From contig JAWNGF010000014.1 of assembly GCA_037039685.1 (NCBI GenBank), positions 124,001-188,000 of the forward strand: a DNA stretch of 64,000 bases, given 5' to 3'. This DNA is from Ceratobasidium sp. AG-K. Lineage: Eukaryota > Basidiomycota > Agaricomycetes > Cantharellales > Ceratobasidiaceae. Both the position numbers and the translations under genes were made by a program. Below, one piece after another: positions 49,258-61,107 of this stretch; the first letter of the stretch is position 1; each line of letters begins with the position of its first letter. The notes beneath the pieces were generated by a model. That model was not told where the DNA came from. It did no database searches and was given only the letters and a program-made list of their open reading frames with translations.

Positions 49258-50952
49258 TCATGGGCGGCATCTACCCACTTGGAAGGCTCTTACACCGTCG
49301 TTGGAGCGATCTATTTCCCAGATTCCCTCAAGTCCGTCGGGGGTTCGTACCTCCTTCAATGTTTGGCTTCCCTTGGCTAGGCTCTCAATAGCATCTTCTA
49401 CCTCCAGGGCATCATCGTCCATATCTGTTAGATAGCTTTCTAGAATACCATTCGTTAATATCAACTTCCGTAGTCTCGGTGCTTGTGCGATAGTCTCCCA
49501 AAATTCTGTCTGAAGCCAATAATTAATTTTGAGTGAATATCAAGGACCAGGGCACGTAGCCACGCACATAGTGATCCAGCCACATTCCAACATATAGCTC
49601 CTCCAACATAGGCGCCGCATTAGAGAACTTGGCTATCACGCAAGCTTTGGTTAGCTCTGTGGCTTCGACTGTGAATCTATGCAGTCGGGGCAATTTAGTT
49701 ACTCTATCTGAAACTTTTGTCAAAGTATTGGCGAACAAGTCGCTGCCCCTGAGCGGATAGAGTATTCTATCGCCTATAAACAGGCTCTCGAGCTGAGCAG
49801 CGACCGGCGAACCGACTAGGGCACCACACAAGAATGCCGGACCTCGGAAAAGTTTGACAGAAGGGAATAACATTGCTGCTTCGTCGGAGCTGAACGCAAG
49901 CTGCTGGTTGTCCCCAGGACACCACCCGAATATAATATCCTCGATCTTCGGATGGTGGGCGAGGAACGCACAAAGGGGGTGCGATATAGATTCCTTGTCG
50001 AGAACAAAATCTGGCCAGTTGGGATCAAGAACCCCGCGCAACTGGAAACGACGTAGATGCGGAAACGTAAAATGCTCGCCAAGCGAAGTGATGAGGAGAT
50101 TAGGAGAGAACGCCATTTGTAGGCCTTCTAAGTTCAAGACAAGTGTCACAAGATTTGGGGAGGATGCAAGCATGCCTGCCAAAGGCCGTACGTGGCTTTG
50201 GTCCAAAAATGTCGCTGAATATGTGTGAAGTGGTTACTTTGCTTGCAGCAAAGAGTAAAACTCACGAGAACTGGGATTCAGACAGGTGAGAAAAAATTCA
50301 GTGAGATTTTTGAAGCCGAACAGCCTATCGCGTACAGAGCAGTTGGTAAATTTTCATTAGTGTGCAAGAATTTGCGCAACCTACGAAGTGTAGAGGGCTA
50401 GAGGAGAGGTGTTCAACTCTGTCAAGTAGATTACTTGCACAATCATGGGATCTCACCATTCCAATTAGTAGAGCTTCCTTGACAGAGGAGGATCCCAAAG
50501 GTTTCGAGGTTCGTGCAACACGACTGGAAAAGTTGCATGATTTCCATATCGTTTGATAAAAACGGGAGATGCCAACAAAGAAGACGGAGATTGGGCAAAC
50601 GCAGCGCGAATAATTTAAGACCAATTAGAGCTTCTTGGACAATGGGAATATGACTTGTATTTTGTCCATAGATACTACTCGCTTTCTCACAAAGTACCAA
50701 CTCTTTGACATGAGCAGAAAGGGAGAGCGGCCCTGTTCCATTATCGGGGGCAATCTTACGAGCGAGATTCAGGAGATGCTCGCTTGAATCCAAGGTTACC
50801 CTCTTGTACAGGTGCGGAAAGACAAGGCCTTGCCATTCATGGTTGAGGCAGGACATTGAGGCAAGATCGCGCAACCGCAAGTCAGAACAAATTTGACTTA
50901 TAATCTCATGGAACCCAGTTGGGTTAGAGAATAAAAGAGGCGTAGAGCTCAT
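49258..50952 (-). CDS. F-box/LRR-like protein 1, model off by one base
   Basis: Exons 50457-50952, 50266-50324, 49556-50214 and 49258-49509. The N-terminus (NPTGFHEIISQICSDLRLRDLASMSCLNHEWQGLVFPHLY) has F-box-like character: a hydrophobic helix, then a W-x-x-LVFP end. The rest is leucine-rich-repeat-like (SSPNLVTLVLNL, FPHLRRFQLRG, PRLRKLIL). F-box proteins are substrate receptors of SCF ubiquitin ligases; targets unknown. Exon 1 ends in phase 1 but exon 2 (LFGFKNLTEFF) needs two carried bases, so the join is off by one: a frameshift, a sequence error, or an acceptor I cannot see. Exons 3 and 4 join in phase 0. Tandem paralog at 51761-53396. Confidence 0.7.
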
Positions 50953-51760
50953 AGCAATGCTCTTACGGGCGTCGTAGTTGGGGTCAAGAGTCGCAAGGCA
51001 GTGGTCACAGTTACGTCGCGTCAGCAATCCTCAAGAATATCGTGTGGTCTCGGGATCAACGGGAGGTGCTCGTCGATCTCGTGGCGGCTCCTAAGCGCTC
51101 ATGAGGAATCGCGAGCAATCACGAGCAAATGCGCGCTTGTCTCGCGAGGGCTTACGAGACATCACGAGCGCTTGGGAGCCCGATGAGCACCTCCCCTAAA
51201 TCCCGAGACCCCACGAGACGAAAGAGATTTTAGGCTTTTTGTAGGGCGGCGCGGTTTTACGTTTTAGGGCTCTCGGTCCTCAAGTCGCTCGGGCATTGTG
51301 ATAATGCACAACATGGAATTTTGATGGCGTTCCACTTTTTACAAAGTTTGAGGGGCGCAAAATAAACTGCTTATCCTCCCCAATGCAACTTGACAATCCT
51401 AGTAGAAGGATCATACTTATTGCGGTTTGTAATATTGTTTGCCAGCACCACAATCGAACCGAAATTATAATCCTCGACCGATTCCATGCAGACGCTATAT
51501 CTCCAAGAATACACATGTATATGACAATTTCCATTATACAAAGCTGGTGTACACTCGGAGGCGGATCGATCTTGCTGAAGAAAAGGACGAAAATGTGAGA
51601 GGTAACAAACTCTTGTTATACCGTAACCCACAGGTTGCCTTTAAACGCGATATGCATATCAAAATGCTCGCCAAAGCGACGCGGAACGCCAATCTCGGAT
51701 CACCTCAGACATCGATATTTATTCAGCACTATGGTTGTATTTTCAGGACAGATTCGTGAT
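50953..51760. other. Intergenic region with foldback element
   Basis: Holds the inverted repeat at 51038-51222. No gene seen. Confidence 0.45.
51038..51222. repeat. Foldback element, about 70-base arms
   Basis: The left arm (51038-51110: GGTCTCGGGAT, GGGAGGTGCTCGTCG, GGCTCCTAAGCGCTCATGA) pairs with the right arm (51150-51222: TCACGAGCGCTTGGGAGCC, GAGCACCTCCCC, ATCCCGAGACC). The arms match at most positions, with about 40 bases between. A nonautonomous foldback element in form; end sequence near TCGTGTGGTCTCGGG. Confidence 0.8.
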
Positions 51761-53396
51761 TTACCACCTGTGTACATATCTAGAATGGGTTTCATCGAAC
51801 CCCACATCACCCACTTGAACGGCTTTTGCCATACCACCCTCTCGATCAATTTTCCATATGCCACAATATCCACCAAAGTTCTGTACTTCCTCCAACACTT
51901 GGCTATGATGTGCTATAGTCTCAATTGCACGTTCGGGCATAATCCAGTTGGATCTATCCTCCGTATCTGGTTTAAGCCTCTCCAGGAAAGAGTATGAGAC
52001 AAGCAAACAGCGTAGGCATGACGCTCTGGAGAGGGTGCCCCAGAAGTCTACCTGCCCTTATTGTAAATTAAATTGGGAGCGGTAACGCCAGAAGGGGCGC
52101 TAGAGCACTTACATGACTGTCCAATATCATCCCCAACTCAAGTTCCTGTAATCTAGGAGCCGCAGAAACAATCCCATCCAGGACCCAGGCTTGCATGGGA
52201 GTACTTGATCCAATAACCAACTTTTTTAGCTTTGGCAAACTAGTCACGCCATTTGCCAGTCTCGTGATTGCGTCTGTGAACATTGCGTTTGGGTTATTAA
52301 AAAGGGTTTGGTCCCTAACACACAGACTCTCAAGCTATTGAGAGAGTGGCGATCTCACGACGGCGTCGCATAAGAACGATGGACCCTCGAAGGATGTAAC
52401 GGATGGGAAAAGGGAAGCTGCATGCTCTGGGCTCATCGTAAAGTATCCACCAGATCGGGGAGGCCCTCCGAGAACCAGATCTTCGATTTCCGGGTGACGA
52501 GCAAGAAATGCTCGCAGAGGGTTTGATTTTGAATGTACATCGGCAATAAATGCGGGCCAGTCTGGATCCAAGGCTCCTCGGAAATGAAGATGGCGTAGAC
52601 GCGGAAGTCTAAATGCTTCACTGAGGGAAGAAATAAGGGGGGTTGGAGACAAATCCGGAGGAAAGTTACGATATGGGCCGTTTGTGCTGAAGCTGAGGGT
52701 CACAAGATTCGGGGAGGACGTGAGCAACTGGACCAGGGATTTAATGTGACCTTGAGTATCCATTGTTAATGCTAAGTAGTCGTCAAATTCATGTGCATTT
52801 GAGGGGAAAGCGGACTTACGGGGATTCTCCGTAGTCACGAAAACTTCAGTGAGGCATTCAAAGCGAGGTAAAGACTTAGTCGCTGACGGAGACCCTATAC
52901 CTAATTCCGGCTTACTACTTCGACAAAATGGCTTGTCCTTGCGAAGAATCACATTAAATGTTGTTAGGTTTGGGCAGTTGACCCCGAGCAATCCAATAAG
53001 TCTATTGTTGTCAGAGGGAAATCCTCTCCACCAATAAATCTTTCGGAGTGCGCGCAATCGAGATATTAGTCCTATCAGTCGGTCAATCGATCGTCCAATG
53101 GGTGTCTGTCCGATTCTATTGCGGCGCGCCTTCTGGAGGTATAGGTTCTTGACATTATGTGATAGAGAAAGAGCTCCGAGTCCATCTTCCGAAGCAGCCA
53201 TCCCGGAAAGACATTCAAGATGTGCCTTCCAGACAAGATGGACATTCTCATATAAGCGTGGAAAGACGAGAGCCCGCCAGGCCCGGTTCAGCCGAGATAT
53301 CAAGGCGAGATCTGGGAGAGACAGGAAAGAGAGGACATGCTGAAGAACCTCGTTTGAGCTGACGGGTTGAGAGACAAACAACGGTGTAGATGGCAT
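51761..53396 (-). pseudogene. F-box/LRR-like protein 2, one premature stop
   Basis: Exon 1 52113-53396 and exon 2 51761-52051 (intron 52052-52112) form one continuous 525-codon frame, broken only by TAG at 52335-52337. Domain order matches paralog 1: an N-terminal F-box (VLQHVLSFLSLPDLALISRLNRAW shortened here: helix then RALVFPRLYENV), LRR-like segments (CPNLTTFNVIL, SSPNLVTLSFS, LPRLRHLHFRGALDPDWPAF), and a C-terminal part resuming LESLCVRDQ after the stop. Paralog 1 has Gln (CAG) at this position (AAQLESL), so a single C-to-T change explains the stop. Truncated product: 353 residues. Probably a very young pseudogene or a truncated allele. Confidence 0.85.
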
Positions 53397-53615
53397 CGTG
53401 GTGGCATCGCGGGCTCAGGTGCCAGGTCGATTTGGCGTGTCATCACGTGGGTGTAACAATAATTCCAAACTCATTTATTGACGCCACTGCCAGTTAAAAC
53501 AACATATAATACAATGCATAGTGCATGTGGGTATTGAACGAAACGCATAACAAAAAGTCCATGAAGTACACGAATATGCTCACACAAAACCACCAAACTC
53601 CGCCTCGGTCCCTCA

Positions 53616-55329
53616 TCAAGTGCTCCTGCTGCCCAATCGACGAGGATCTCCCTCTGCAGGTGGGAACAGCCCCGTTAAACCCATTCGGGGATGCATGACC
53701 TCCAGCGACCGCGCCTGCCACACCATCCTCGGGTCCTGTTGAATCTGTTGCGCCCACTGCTCTCGCCGCTCCTTGGTCTCGTCGTCCTCATGTGTGGCTC
53801 CAACGATTCCATTATATATGCTCTTCATCGCTTTCGAGAACGTACTACTCGTGTCCTCTCCCGTCAAGGAGAGGTGCACCGAGCCGTCTCGAGAGTAGAT
53901 GTGCGCTAGGGGTCCCGTCCAGGTTTTGAATGCGTGGTCGGGTTCTTCGCCAGACGAGGGTGTACGACCGAATTGCGTGGATTGCCAGTCCCCAATGTAG
54001 CCACGGGCGGTTTTAGTTGTTTGACTAAAGACCATCAACCGAGACTATGGAGATCGAGGTTAGATGAATAATCATTAGAGGGGCTGGATAGACGAACCTT
54101 GATTCCTTCGGAGAGATGGACGCTCCCATCCTCAGTCGTCATCCAAATTGCTCCTTGGAAAGTGGGCGGGATTCGAACTCGGACCGAACCATCCATGGAA
54201 ATCGCGAAAATCCTCAGTCCCTGGCCACTCGGGTCGTTCTGTTTGAATTATCAGTTCCGGTTCACAACGAATGTAACAGCGTACTCACCAGAGTCAACTT
54301 GACCGACCCGTCATTGCTCTCCGCCACAACCGTCGCCACCTCACGAGTCGGGCCCGGACTGACGCTAACCTCGGCCTGTACACCTCCGTCCTTGGAGGCC
54401 AACATCAAGTTTGGCCTCACCCCCTCGTTTGCTAAACGCTTTTCGGGCACAGGCTCGACAACAACCTTTTTCCTCCCCCAACCACCCTTGGCCGCCTTTT
54501 CTCGCGCTTTTCGCTCCTTTTCGCGCGCCTTGACAGCCTTCTTGTCCATCTCGTTCCAAAATCCGTGAAACTCCGTCATGGGTGGGCGGAGCGATTCGGG
54601 AATCTCGAGCCCCATATCAAGATGGTAAGCTCCTTTGAGACTCGAAGACTGGTTGTGTTCGGCATAAAAGTTGCATCGGCGGCCGAGAATCGGAGAGGTT
54701 GGGCTGGGTAATGAGTTTTGGTTTGGTGATGAGGATAGGTTCGGCGAGGGATAAGTCGCCCGAGGCACAGGTGCTGGGTGACGGTACGGAACCAGAGCAC
54801 CCGAAGTTTGCGTAGGTGGAAGATCCGGTAGGGATTTCCGTCGACCATAGGTTTGAGACCGTGGGTCGGTAGGAGCAAGTTGTGTTTGAGAGACAGACGG
54901 ATGCATGGTGAGATGTGAAGGGCCAGGTTCAGGGGCAAGTAAAGGCCCTGAGCTATGAAAGCTTCGTCGGGCTAGCTTTTGAGAAGATAAATAACCCTGG
55001 ATGTCGAGCTTCTGCGATGGACTCTGGCTTGGGTGGCGAGGAGGGGCCTGGCGTTGAGTGGGACGAATAACGTCCGGAGGTGGCGTAAGCAACGAAGATG
55101 GCCCAGCTTCGGTATACGGTGGCGGGTCCTGGGACATTACAGACTAGCCAGGTGTTAGATTCGGAGCAACATCCAAATCACTATAACTTACCTGAGCATC
55201 TGACGGCTTCGGCTTATGAAAAGGATTTGCCATGTGCGCAGGAGTAGCAAAGGCACTCAAATTCGGGCTCGTAGTCGCGCTCGAGGGGGGGCTCGAGAGA
55301 GCTACTTCAGATTTTTCGGGTATTATCAT
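53616..55329 (-). CDS. DUF7330-type protein B
   Basis: Exons 55192-55329, 54289-55128, 54098-54238 and 53616-54044 give 515 residues. Layout mirrors protein A: an acidic start (MIIPEKSEVAL against MIITESENGD), splice before DPPPYTEAG or SPPPYTPSA, a Pro-rich disordered segment, a basic AREKERKAREKAAKG stretch, then NGS-type strands (SNDGSVKLTLV, MDGSVRVRI, EDGSVHLSEGI, RDGSVHLSL) and GYIGDWQS. The third exon is exactly 141 bases in both genes. The C-terminus lacks the Gly/Trp tail of A and instead has a charged helix (DETKERREQWAQQIQQ). Function unknown. Confidence 0.88.
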
Positions 55330-56206
55330 TGCTGCGGGTCAACTCCACAAATGGTCGCGAAGGTTCGGGGGATAACTGCGAAGTACTGCGCAGACCGACA
55401 ATTTTATATCAGCTCGTTCCTGTGCATAAGAGCGCCTGGCAATGAGGCGATGCCGTGCCGTACTTCGATATGAATATCGACTGCGAGAAGAGCGAATTCG
55501 CTCACCGTGGTGAGGAGGCGGTGTTGGCGCATCAATGGAGATCGACTGCGGTTGACGCACGTGATCTGTCCCCACGTAATCAGACAAACAAATCGACCTC
55601 GAAATGTCTGGGCGGTCGTCAGGAACTCTTCCTTAACCACCAATCATTCTTTCGTAGGTTTCTATTCCTTCTATCCTGTCATTTCTTCCAAGATATTTGC
55701 TTCAAGCGGGACAGGATTATTCAGCCAAGTGAGATGGCCGAGATCCCCCAGGATCAACATCCGTTTCGAGGGTGCATACAATTATATTTCGTGAGGCACT
55801 GCTACTGCGCCGAGCCTACGCCCTCCTTCTGAGTATTGATCGACAACATCACGGCCGCAGATCATTCGGAGGCCGATACGCGCCCATGAAATCAGCCTTA
55901 TCCCCAAGTCGCCATACACGTGACATTCAGGTCCTTGAATTATTCGACCACACCTTTTGAACAGAGTTGGACAGACAGCGCCACCATACATTTTGTACCG
56001 TGCAAATCTCTGATCGATCTTCAGGCCTTCCCTTCAAATTGCGGATCATTGACGCTCTGTTCAATAATTATGACAACCGGGGCGCCCTCTGGCTGAACCC
56101 CCCGCCGGCTCCACATACGTAACACAACACATTAATCCTCAGTCTGCGATTCTACTTAATCACGTCGGCGGGTGCAAACTCACCACAACCTCCACTTGAC
56201 CCCGCT
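55330..56206. other. Intergenic region, nothing seen
   Basis: Divergent spacer between DUF7330 B and the methyltransferase gene; only unsupported short frames. Confidence 0.45.
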
Positions 56207-57573
56207 ATGGACCTTTTTGAAGATTCGGCTACTGCTCCAGTTTACCTTGTTACAGACCACAACGATGACACTGGACACGCCACCGACGCGGATACCATCT
56301 TTTCGGAGGCCTCGAGTAGTCGTACGATGAGCACACTCGGTAGCGCGGAGGTCGCTGGTAAGTTTTATGTGTGCCCACTTGCCCGTGTGATTTTCTGTGT
56401 CCATTCTCTCCCTGCTATGTGTCCCATTCGAACCTAAGCCTGACTCCGTGTCTAGAATATTTCAAGACCGTATACGGCTTTCAATACACAACCGACGAAA
56501 ATGTCCCAATCGTCTTTCCGAGCGACTCGATTACCGAACGAGTCGACTTTATCTACAACATCATCGTCGAGCTTCTCCAAGGCGACAAGCTCGTCCCAGC
56601 CGTCGCGGACGAGTTCCTACAGCGAGGAGGGGTGAACGGAACCGGTGTGCGGGTGTTGGACCTGGCGACAGCAAGCGGATCATGGTACGTTTGATCGCCA
56701 AAACAATCAGCTGGGATCCATGACTCAGAGATCACACATTTCCAGGGTCAATGAGATGGCTTACACGTATCCCGCCGTCGAGTTTGTTTCGCTCGATGTC
56801 AAGCCGTTGACGACCCTAGCGCCTCATCCGCGAATCACGTATGAAGTTTACGATGTGTATGCTGGTATTGCGGAACCCGATGCGAGTTTTGACCTAGTCC
56901 AGCTGCGCCAGTGTATTTCATTGGTAAACCGGTCGTATTCTCTACTCGCACCACCAATGCTAATCATCTGATAGACCAAAGACTATAACGTTTTACTTCG
57001 AGAAGCTCACCGCGTACTCAAACCAGGCGGCATGATAATCGTAGGAGAAATGCCATCGCAGGCTTTCGAAGGTATGCCCACTTCTCCGGCTTCCAAACAA
57101 GCCGTGTCTGATAGACACGCCCAGCCGACAATCCCTCGGTTGTCGTACATTCGTGTCCTCGCCGGATCGAAGCCATCGAACTTATCCGAGTCGCCCAAAC
57201 GCGCCAGGGCATCGACCTCGCCGCGTTCGACGAAATAACTTCTCGACTTGGCCCCGGGCACCCCATGTGGGGCAACGACCACTCCAACGACAAGAGCACC
57301 CCGTCCGCCGTTCGTGGGTTCCACACCATCACGTCGTGCGCCTATCCAATTCCTGGCGGCCCGTGGTCTACCGATGAGCAACAAAAGATCATTGGAGGAC
57401 TCGCTCGCGTTATGTTTGAACAAACGTGGAAGGCGTTGTTGCCAATCATGCAGATTATGGGTTACGAAAAGGCTGATGCCGAGGCGTTTGTCGATCGGTT
57501 GATGGAGGAGTTTCGTGATCCGAGGTACAAGAGCTGTGCCAAGTACAAGGTTTGGTGTGCCAGGAAGATATAG
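56207..57573 (+). CDS. SAM-dependent methyltransferase
   Basis: Exons 56207-56357, 56456-56684, 56746-56923, 56975-57071 and 57173-57573 give 351 residues. A disordered acidic N-terminus of about 50 residues precedes a class I methyltransferase core: motif [14 protein letters not shown], an acidic loop [11 protein letters not shown] (ribose-binding Asp), the [11 protein letters not shown] motif and [15 protein letters not shown] (post-motif strand). A C-terminal helical region ([30 protein letters not shown]) presumably forms the substrate lid. This layout is common among fungal TAM-domain/LaeA-like and UMTA-type methyltransferases, many tied to secondary metabolism; substrate unknown. The last intron ends at GAAG; other acceptors there give stops. 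Confidence 0.88.
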
Positions 57574-58231
57574 ATGGGCTGCAGATTTTTCTCTTTGCAT
57601 CAATGATGCCTATCCCTATATATGAATACAGTCGAACAAATGAGACTGGTCCTCTGTGATGAAATTAGCCTTGTAAACCGTATGCTTCACGCTGTTACCC
57701 CAGCCCTGGTCCAACTCGATTTCTTTCATGAGCGTAGATACATATCTTGGGTACCCGAGCTGCGTAACCAAGGTTCGAATTTAGGAGGCTCCAATCCTAC
57801 TATGGCAAGCGTAAGACATAATCTCCCCGCTTTCTATCGTATCAGAGAAATTACCCCGAGTATCTCAATCTTAGCCACTCGTGATGCTACATACGGCCAT
57901 AGTGGTGGCTGTCGGCACGTTCTGTTGGTGGCGCGGCGAATAAATGCCTCGCTTGGGAAGAATCCTTCGATCACCCACGTGACCTTAGCTCCCACTTACG
58001 AATCAGAACCATAGCCGGCGACGACTAGACTCCCGTTGTACAGGCGATTCAGCACCCGCCGATACTGCATGGGCAAGGAACCATTTTTTTTCAACATAGG
58101 TGTTGAGGGAGTGAGGATATTAAGATTAGGTGATCCAACACGTCAAAAGACTTCAGACCAGTCGAACTGCGTGTGTATTGAAGCGGACTGTAGTGGGAGT
58201 TCTATCTATAAATAAATTAAAAAACGTGCGT
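57574..58231. other. Intergenic region, nothing seen
   Basis: Convergent spacer; a 130-codon plus-strand frame (57622-58014) has no recognisable domain. Confidence 0.4.
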
Positions 58232-59577
58232 CTACAAGACGGCCGCAATCGAAGAGTTAAGTAGAACCTTGTCCCCGACCGCGCACTCAAGCTCGATCCC
58301 GGTGCCAGGGCGGAACAGCATACAGTAAGTCGATCCTCCAAAATGAAACATCCCCATTTCCTGCCCTTTCGTCAATCTATCCTCTGCCTTTACGCGGATG
58401 TCGCACGTAGAAATGTCAATCATACCGACCGCCATGAAACATATCAACCCAATGCGGGGGTTGTCGCATTTGATAAAGACTAGAGCGCGAGTGGACACGG
58501 CTGTCAAAAAGCCCTGCGACGAAATGGGAGATGGAGGCATCGAGGCCGTTGTGGTGGCTGGCGATTGGGTGAAGTACACCCCTGGAATTATTCTGGTCTT
58601 GACCACCCGGCCGTTAATAGGACTATGCCACTGATGGTAGCTCGTTGCGCTGAGGAAGCACTGGACGACAGTCCCGCCTACGAACTGCTTGGTAAAAGGA
58701 TCGTCATGCAACATGTCTCGGAGCGAGTATGCTTGTCCTTTGAGCCAAAAGCTGTCTTGGTACTTGACTCATTTTGAGATGCAGTAGACTGTAGATTCAC
58801 AAGCGCTGTTGATCACCGAATTGTCGTAGAGACCCTCGACTGGGCGAACCCCTGGACGAAATGACCGGGTGAAATAGTCATCCCAGGAGGCAAAACCACG
58901 ATACGGCGCTGAAGGATCGCACACAAATGTCTCCTCAAAACCGGGCATATGCACACTAGCCGTGGGACCGAACCACCCATCATCCTCAGCGGTGAGTGTA
59001 GCCCGCGACTTGGGTGAGGAGAGGAAAGCGGCCCAGACCTCGAAGATCCTTTTGAACTGAGTATTGACTCGAGGATGAGCGAGAATCGTGAGTCCGGAAG
59101 AAGTACACATGACCCTGTCAAGGACGGCATAAATATGGCAACCGACGTAATCATTTCGAGTATATCTCGGCGGGGTTTGGATCCCAGTGTTGATTTGATC
59201 CAACATTTCCACATAGTTGATTGCCTGGACCATTGATTAATCCACGAACTCTTATGACGCGCAAATAGTGGGAAATTGCTCACAGTTGATCGACCCAGCT
59301 CGGAAGAGTTATCAAATGACTGTTCAAACATTTGTTGGAAACCGTAATAAATTTGATCATCGTTCTCGATCAAATTCTGAAACTCTCTTATGACAGGCAA
59401 CCAGTCAAGCTTGACGTCGCGTTTAGTCCCCCGGAGCCTAACTGAATAATATGGAACATCATACCTTTTGACTGAGTGTTGTAGGACGTCCGTGGGACAT
59501 GGCCCGGCCCACTTAAATCTGCTTGCGCCTACGTTCAGAGCTCTGTGCAGGACCATCACTATCCTTGACCATACCAT
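58232..59577 (-). pseudogene. Phosphatidylserine-decarboxylase-like gene with in-frame TGA
   Basis: Exon 1 59284-59577 and exon 2 58232-59224 (intron 59225-59283) form 429 in-phase codons with one interruption, TGA at 58769-58771. The first half matches the fungal domain found next to PS decarboxylases (DWLPVIREFQNLIE, QMFEQSF, AINYVEMLDQIN, SSGLTILAHPRVN, EDDGWFGP, SWDDYFTRSF). The second half is the pyruvoyl-enzyme fold: QDSFWLKGQAYSLRDML, HQWHSPINGRV, PGVYFTQ, AVGMIDIS, KGQEMGMFHFGGSTYC, with the GGST self-cleavage site intact. Such enzymes decarboxylate phosphatidylserine or amino acids. CGA to TGA would explain the stop. As it stands the product lacks the catalytic half unless read through. 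Confidence 0.85.
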
Positions 59578-59954
59578 TCGTTGAGGAGTCGGGGGCGACA
59601 GTCATGTCAGAGTTCAGAAACGATTCTAGGAAGTAGGATCAGAACCTAGTACGCAAAACTGGGAGGTATATCCAAAGAGGCGACAAAGGCGAGGAATTAT
59701 GCCGTGGTGGGCTAACGAGACGATACATATACTCTGGGAGAGGGCCTTAAGAGAGACGCTGAAAAAGGCTACAAACAGGCGAGTACATGAACAGCCGAAA
59801 CCCTGAAGTGGCGGGAATCCCTAGTGTCAACGAAAGGGACCAAGTTCTGGGCGTATCAGGGATATTGGAGATAACTCGAAAGCCAGCACTTCGTTCCTTA
59901 CCTTACGAGAATTTTCTTGAATAAAATACTACCGGCTGCCAGCACGTTCATGTC

Positions 59955-60196
59955 TGGAAAGTCGAATCACCTATTTCCGATCATACAGTCTTCCTTCTGT
60001 TGAGCCGTAAAGGGCGGAGGTTCGAATCTGGTCCTAGTCAGGTTTCTACTCCTCGTCTCGGTCCCTTGTCCCACCTTAGGTGTCCTCTTCGGTACGGCCT
60101 TACGCCACTCCACTTCTAGAACGGCGCACCATAGGGCCTTGCCCCCAAACGTCGTAAAATATACCTGATTTATTATTATTATTATTATTATTATAA
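59955..60196 (+). mobile_element. SINE-like element with (TTA)n tail
   Basis: A polymerase-III B-box-like GGTTCGAATCT at about 60020 is followed by a body of about 150 bases and a simple-repeat tail of TTA units (60169-60195), the layout of tRNA-derived SINEs. A convincing A box and target-site duplications were not found, and the B box does not sit in a good T-stem, so the call is tentative. Confidence 0.4.
60169..60195 (+). repeat. (TTA)n microsatellite
   Basis: About eight to nine TTA units. Confidence 0.9.
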
Positions 60197-61107
60197 AAAA
60201 GGTCCCCACTGCTCAGCATGTTTGAATAATCATAATTCCCAATAGGGTTGTAGTAAAAGTTGCGGGAGCCTGAGGGAGCATGCAAACTGTTGGCATTGCA
60301 CTATTCACAATCTTCTGATCCGTCGAGATTTTACTTGCGCACCCAGTGGGCATCAGTAGTTGCACTTTGCATTGATTCGAATACCAAGTTTTGACACATG
60401 GAGCTTTACAGTCAATCATCTATCAGTAGGGCGCCTCACAAGATCGTCTTAAATGCTCTCCGGCATCACCGCGAATGTTTGCTTCGGAGGGAGCGAATAC
60501 TTGTACGCCCTGTTCTTGTAAGCTCAAGGCTAAGACGTCATTCGTGTAACTGTAACCAAGTGTAACGTTCAACCCTTCGAGAACCAAAGTATCAGGTTCA
60601 TACAAACTAGGACTAGTGAGATAAACCTGGTTGAAGCACGCTCAGCGTTAGCTGAAATACGAATGGTCGTACATATACGTGATCGCTCCGATGTATGGCT
60701 GATCGGAGGGAATGCTGGGAAGACAACGAGGAGGAATATAGACTGGGAGAGGCGTAGTAGAGGTGGCGAATACGTAAAATATAGTTGATACTCTGCACAA
60801 AAGGGTTTGGTTTAAGCACACGTAACATGTGCGTTGTTTACTCATGCTATATTGCGAATGTTGGAAGGTCTGTCAGAGTGGGCAAGTCTAGAAATGAGTG
60901 TCTTGACATTCCTATCCTCCGGCCTATCCTGCCAAACCCACTCGGTGAGGGTGGCGGAAACTCGCTGTACCTATTGACGAGGTTGGCAAAGCGGGTTGCT
61001 GAGCACACACCAGAGAGAAGAAGAAATCGATTCTACTGTTCACCAGATGTACATGTAACTAAAGAACTTTAGCCGACAGGTTTAGCCAGCCAAGCATTAG
61101 TGTCAAC

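Larger units (their letters stand above)
59578..61107. other. Intergenic region with SINE-like element
   Basis: Includes the element at 59955-60196. Minus-strand frames at 60423-60605 and 60613-60845 are coherent but unrecognised. No gene called. Confidence 0.4.

Noticed and set aside
52336..52359. A 24-base GT-AG segment that would remove the stop in F-box 2
   Set aside because: Too short for a spliceosomal intron, and the segment aligns with coding sequence of the paralog (RSPLSQ against GSPVAAQ).
57770..57785. A GGTTCGAAT B-box-like word suggesting a tRNA
   Set aside because: No A box, no acceptor stem or cloverleaf can be drawn around it.
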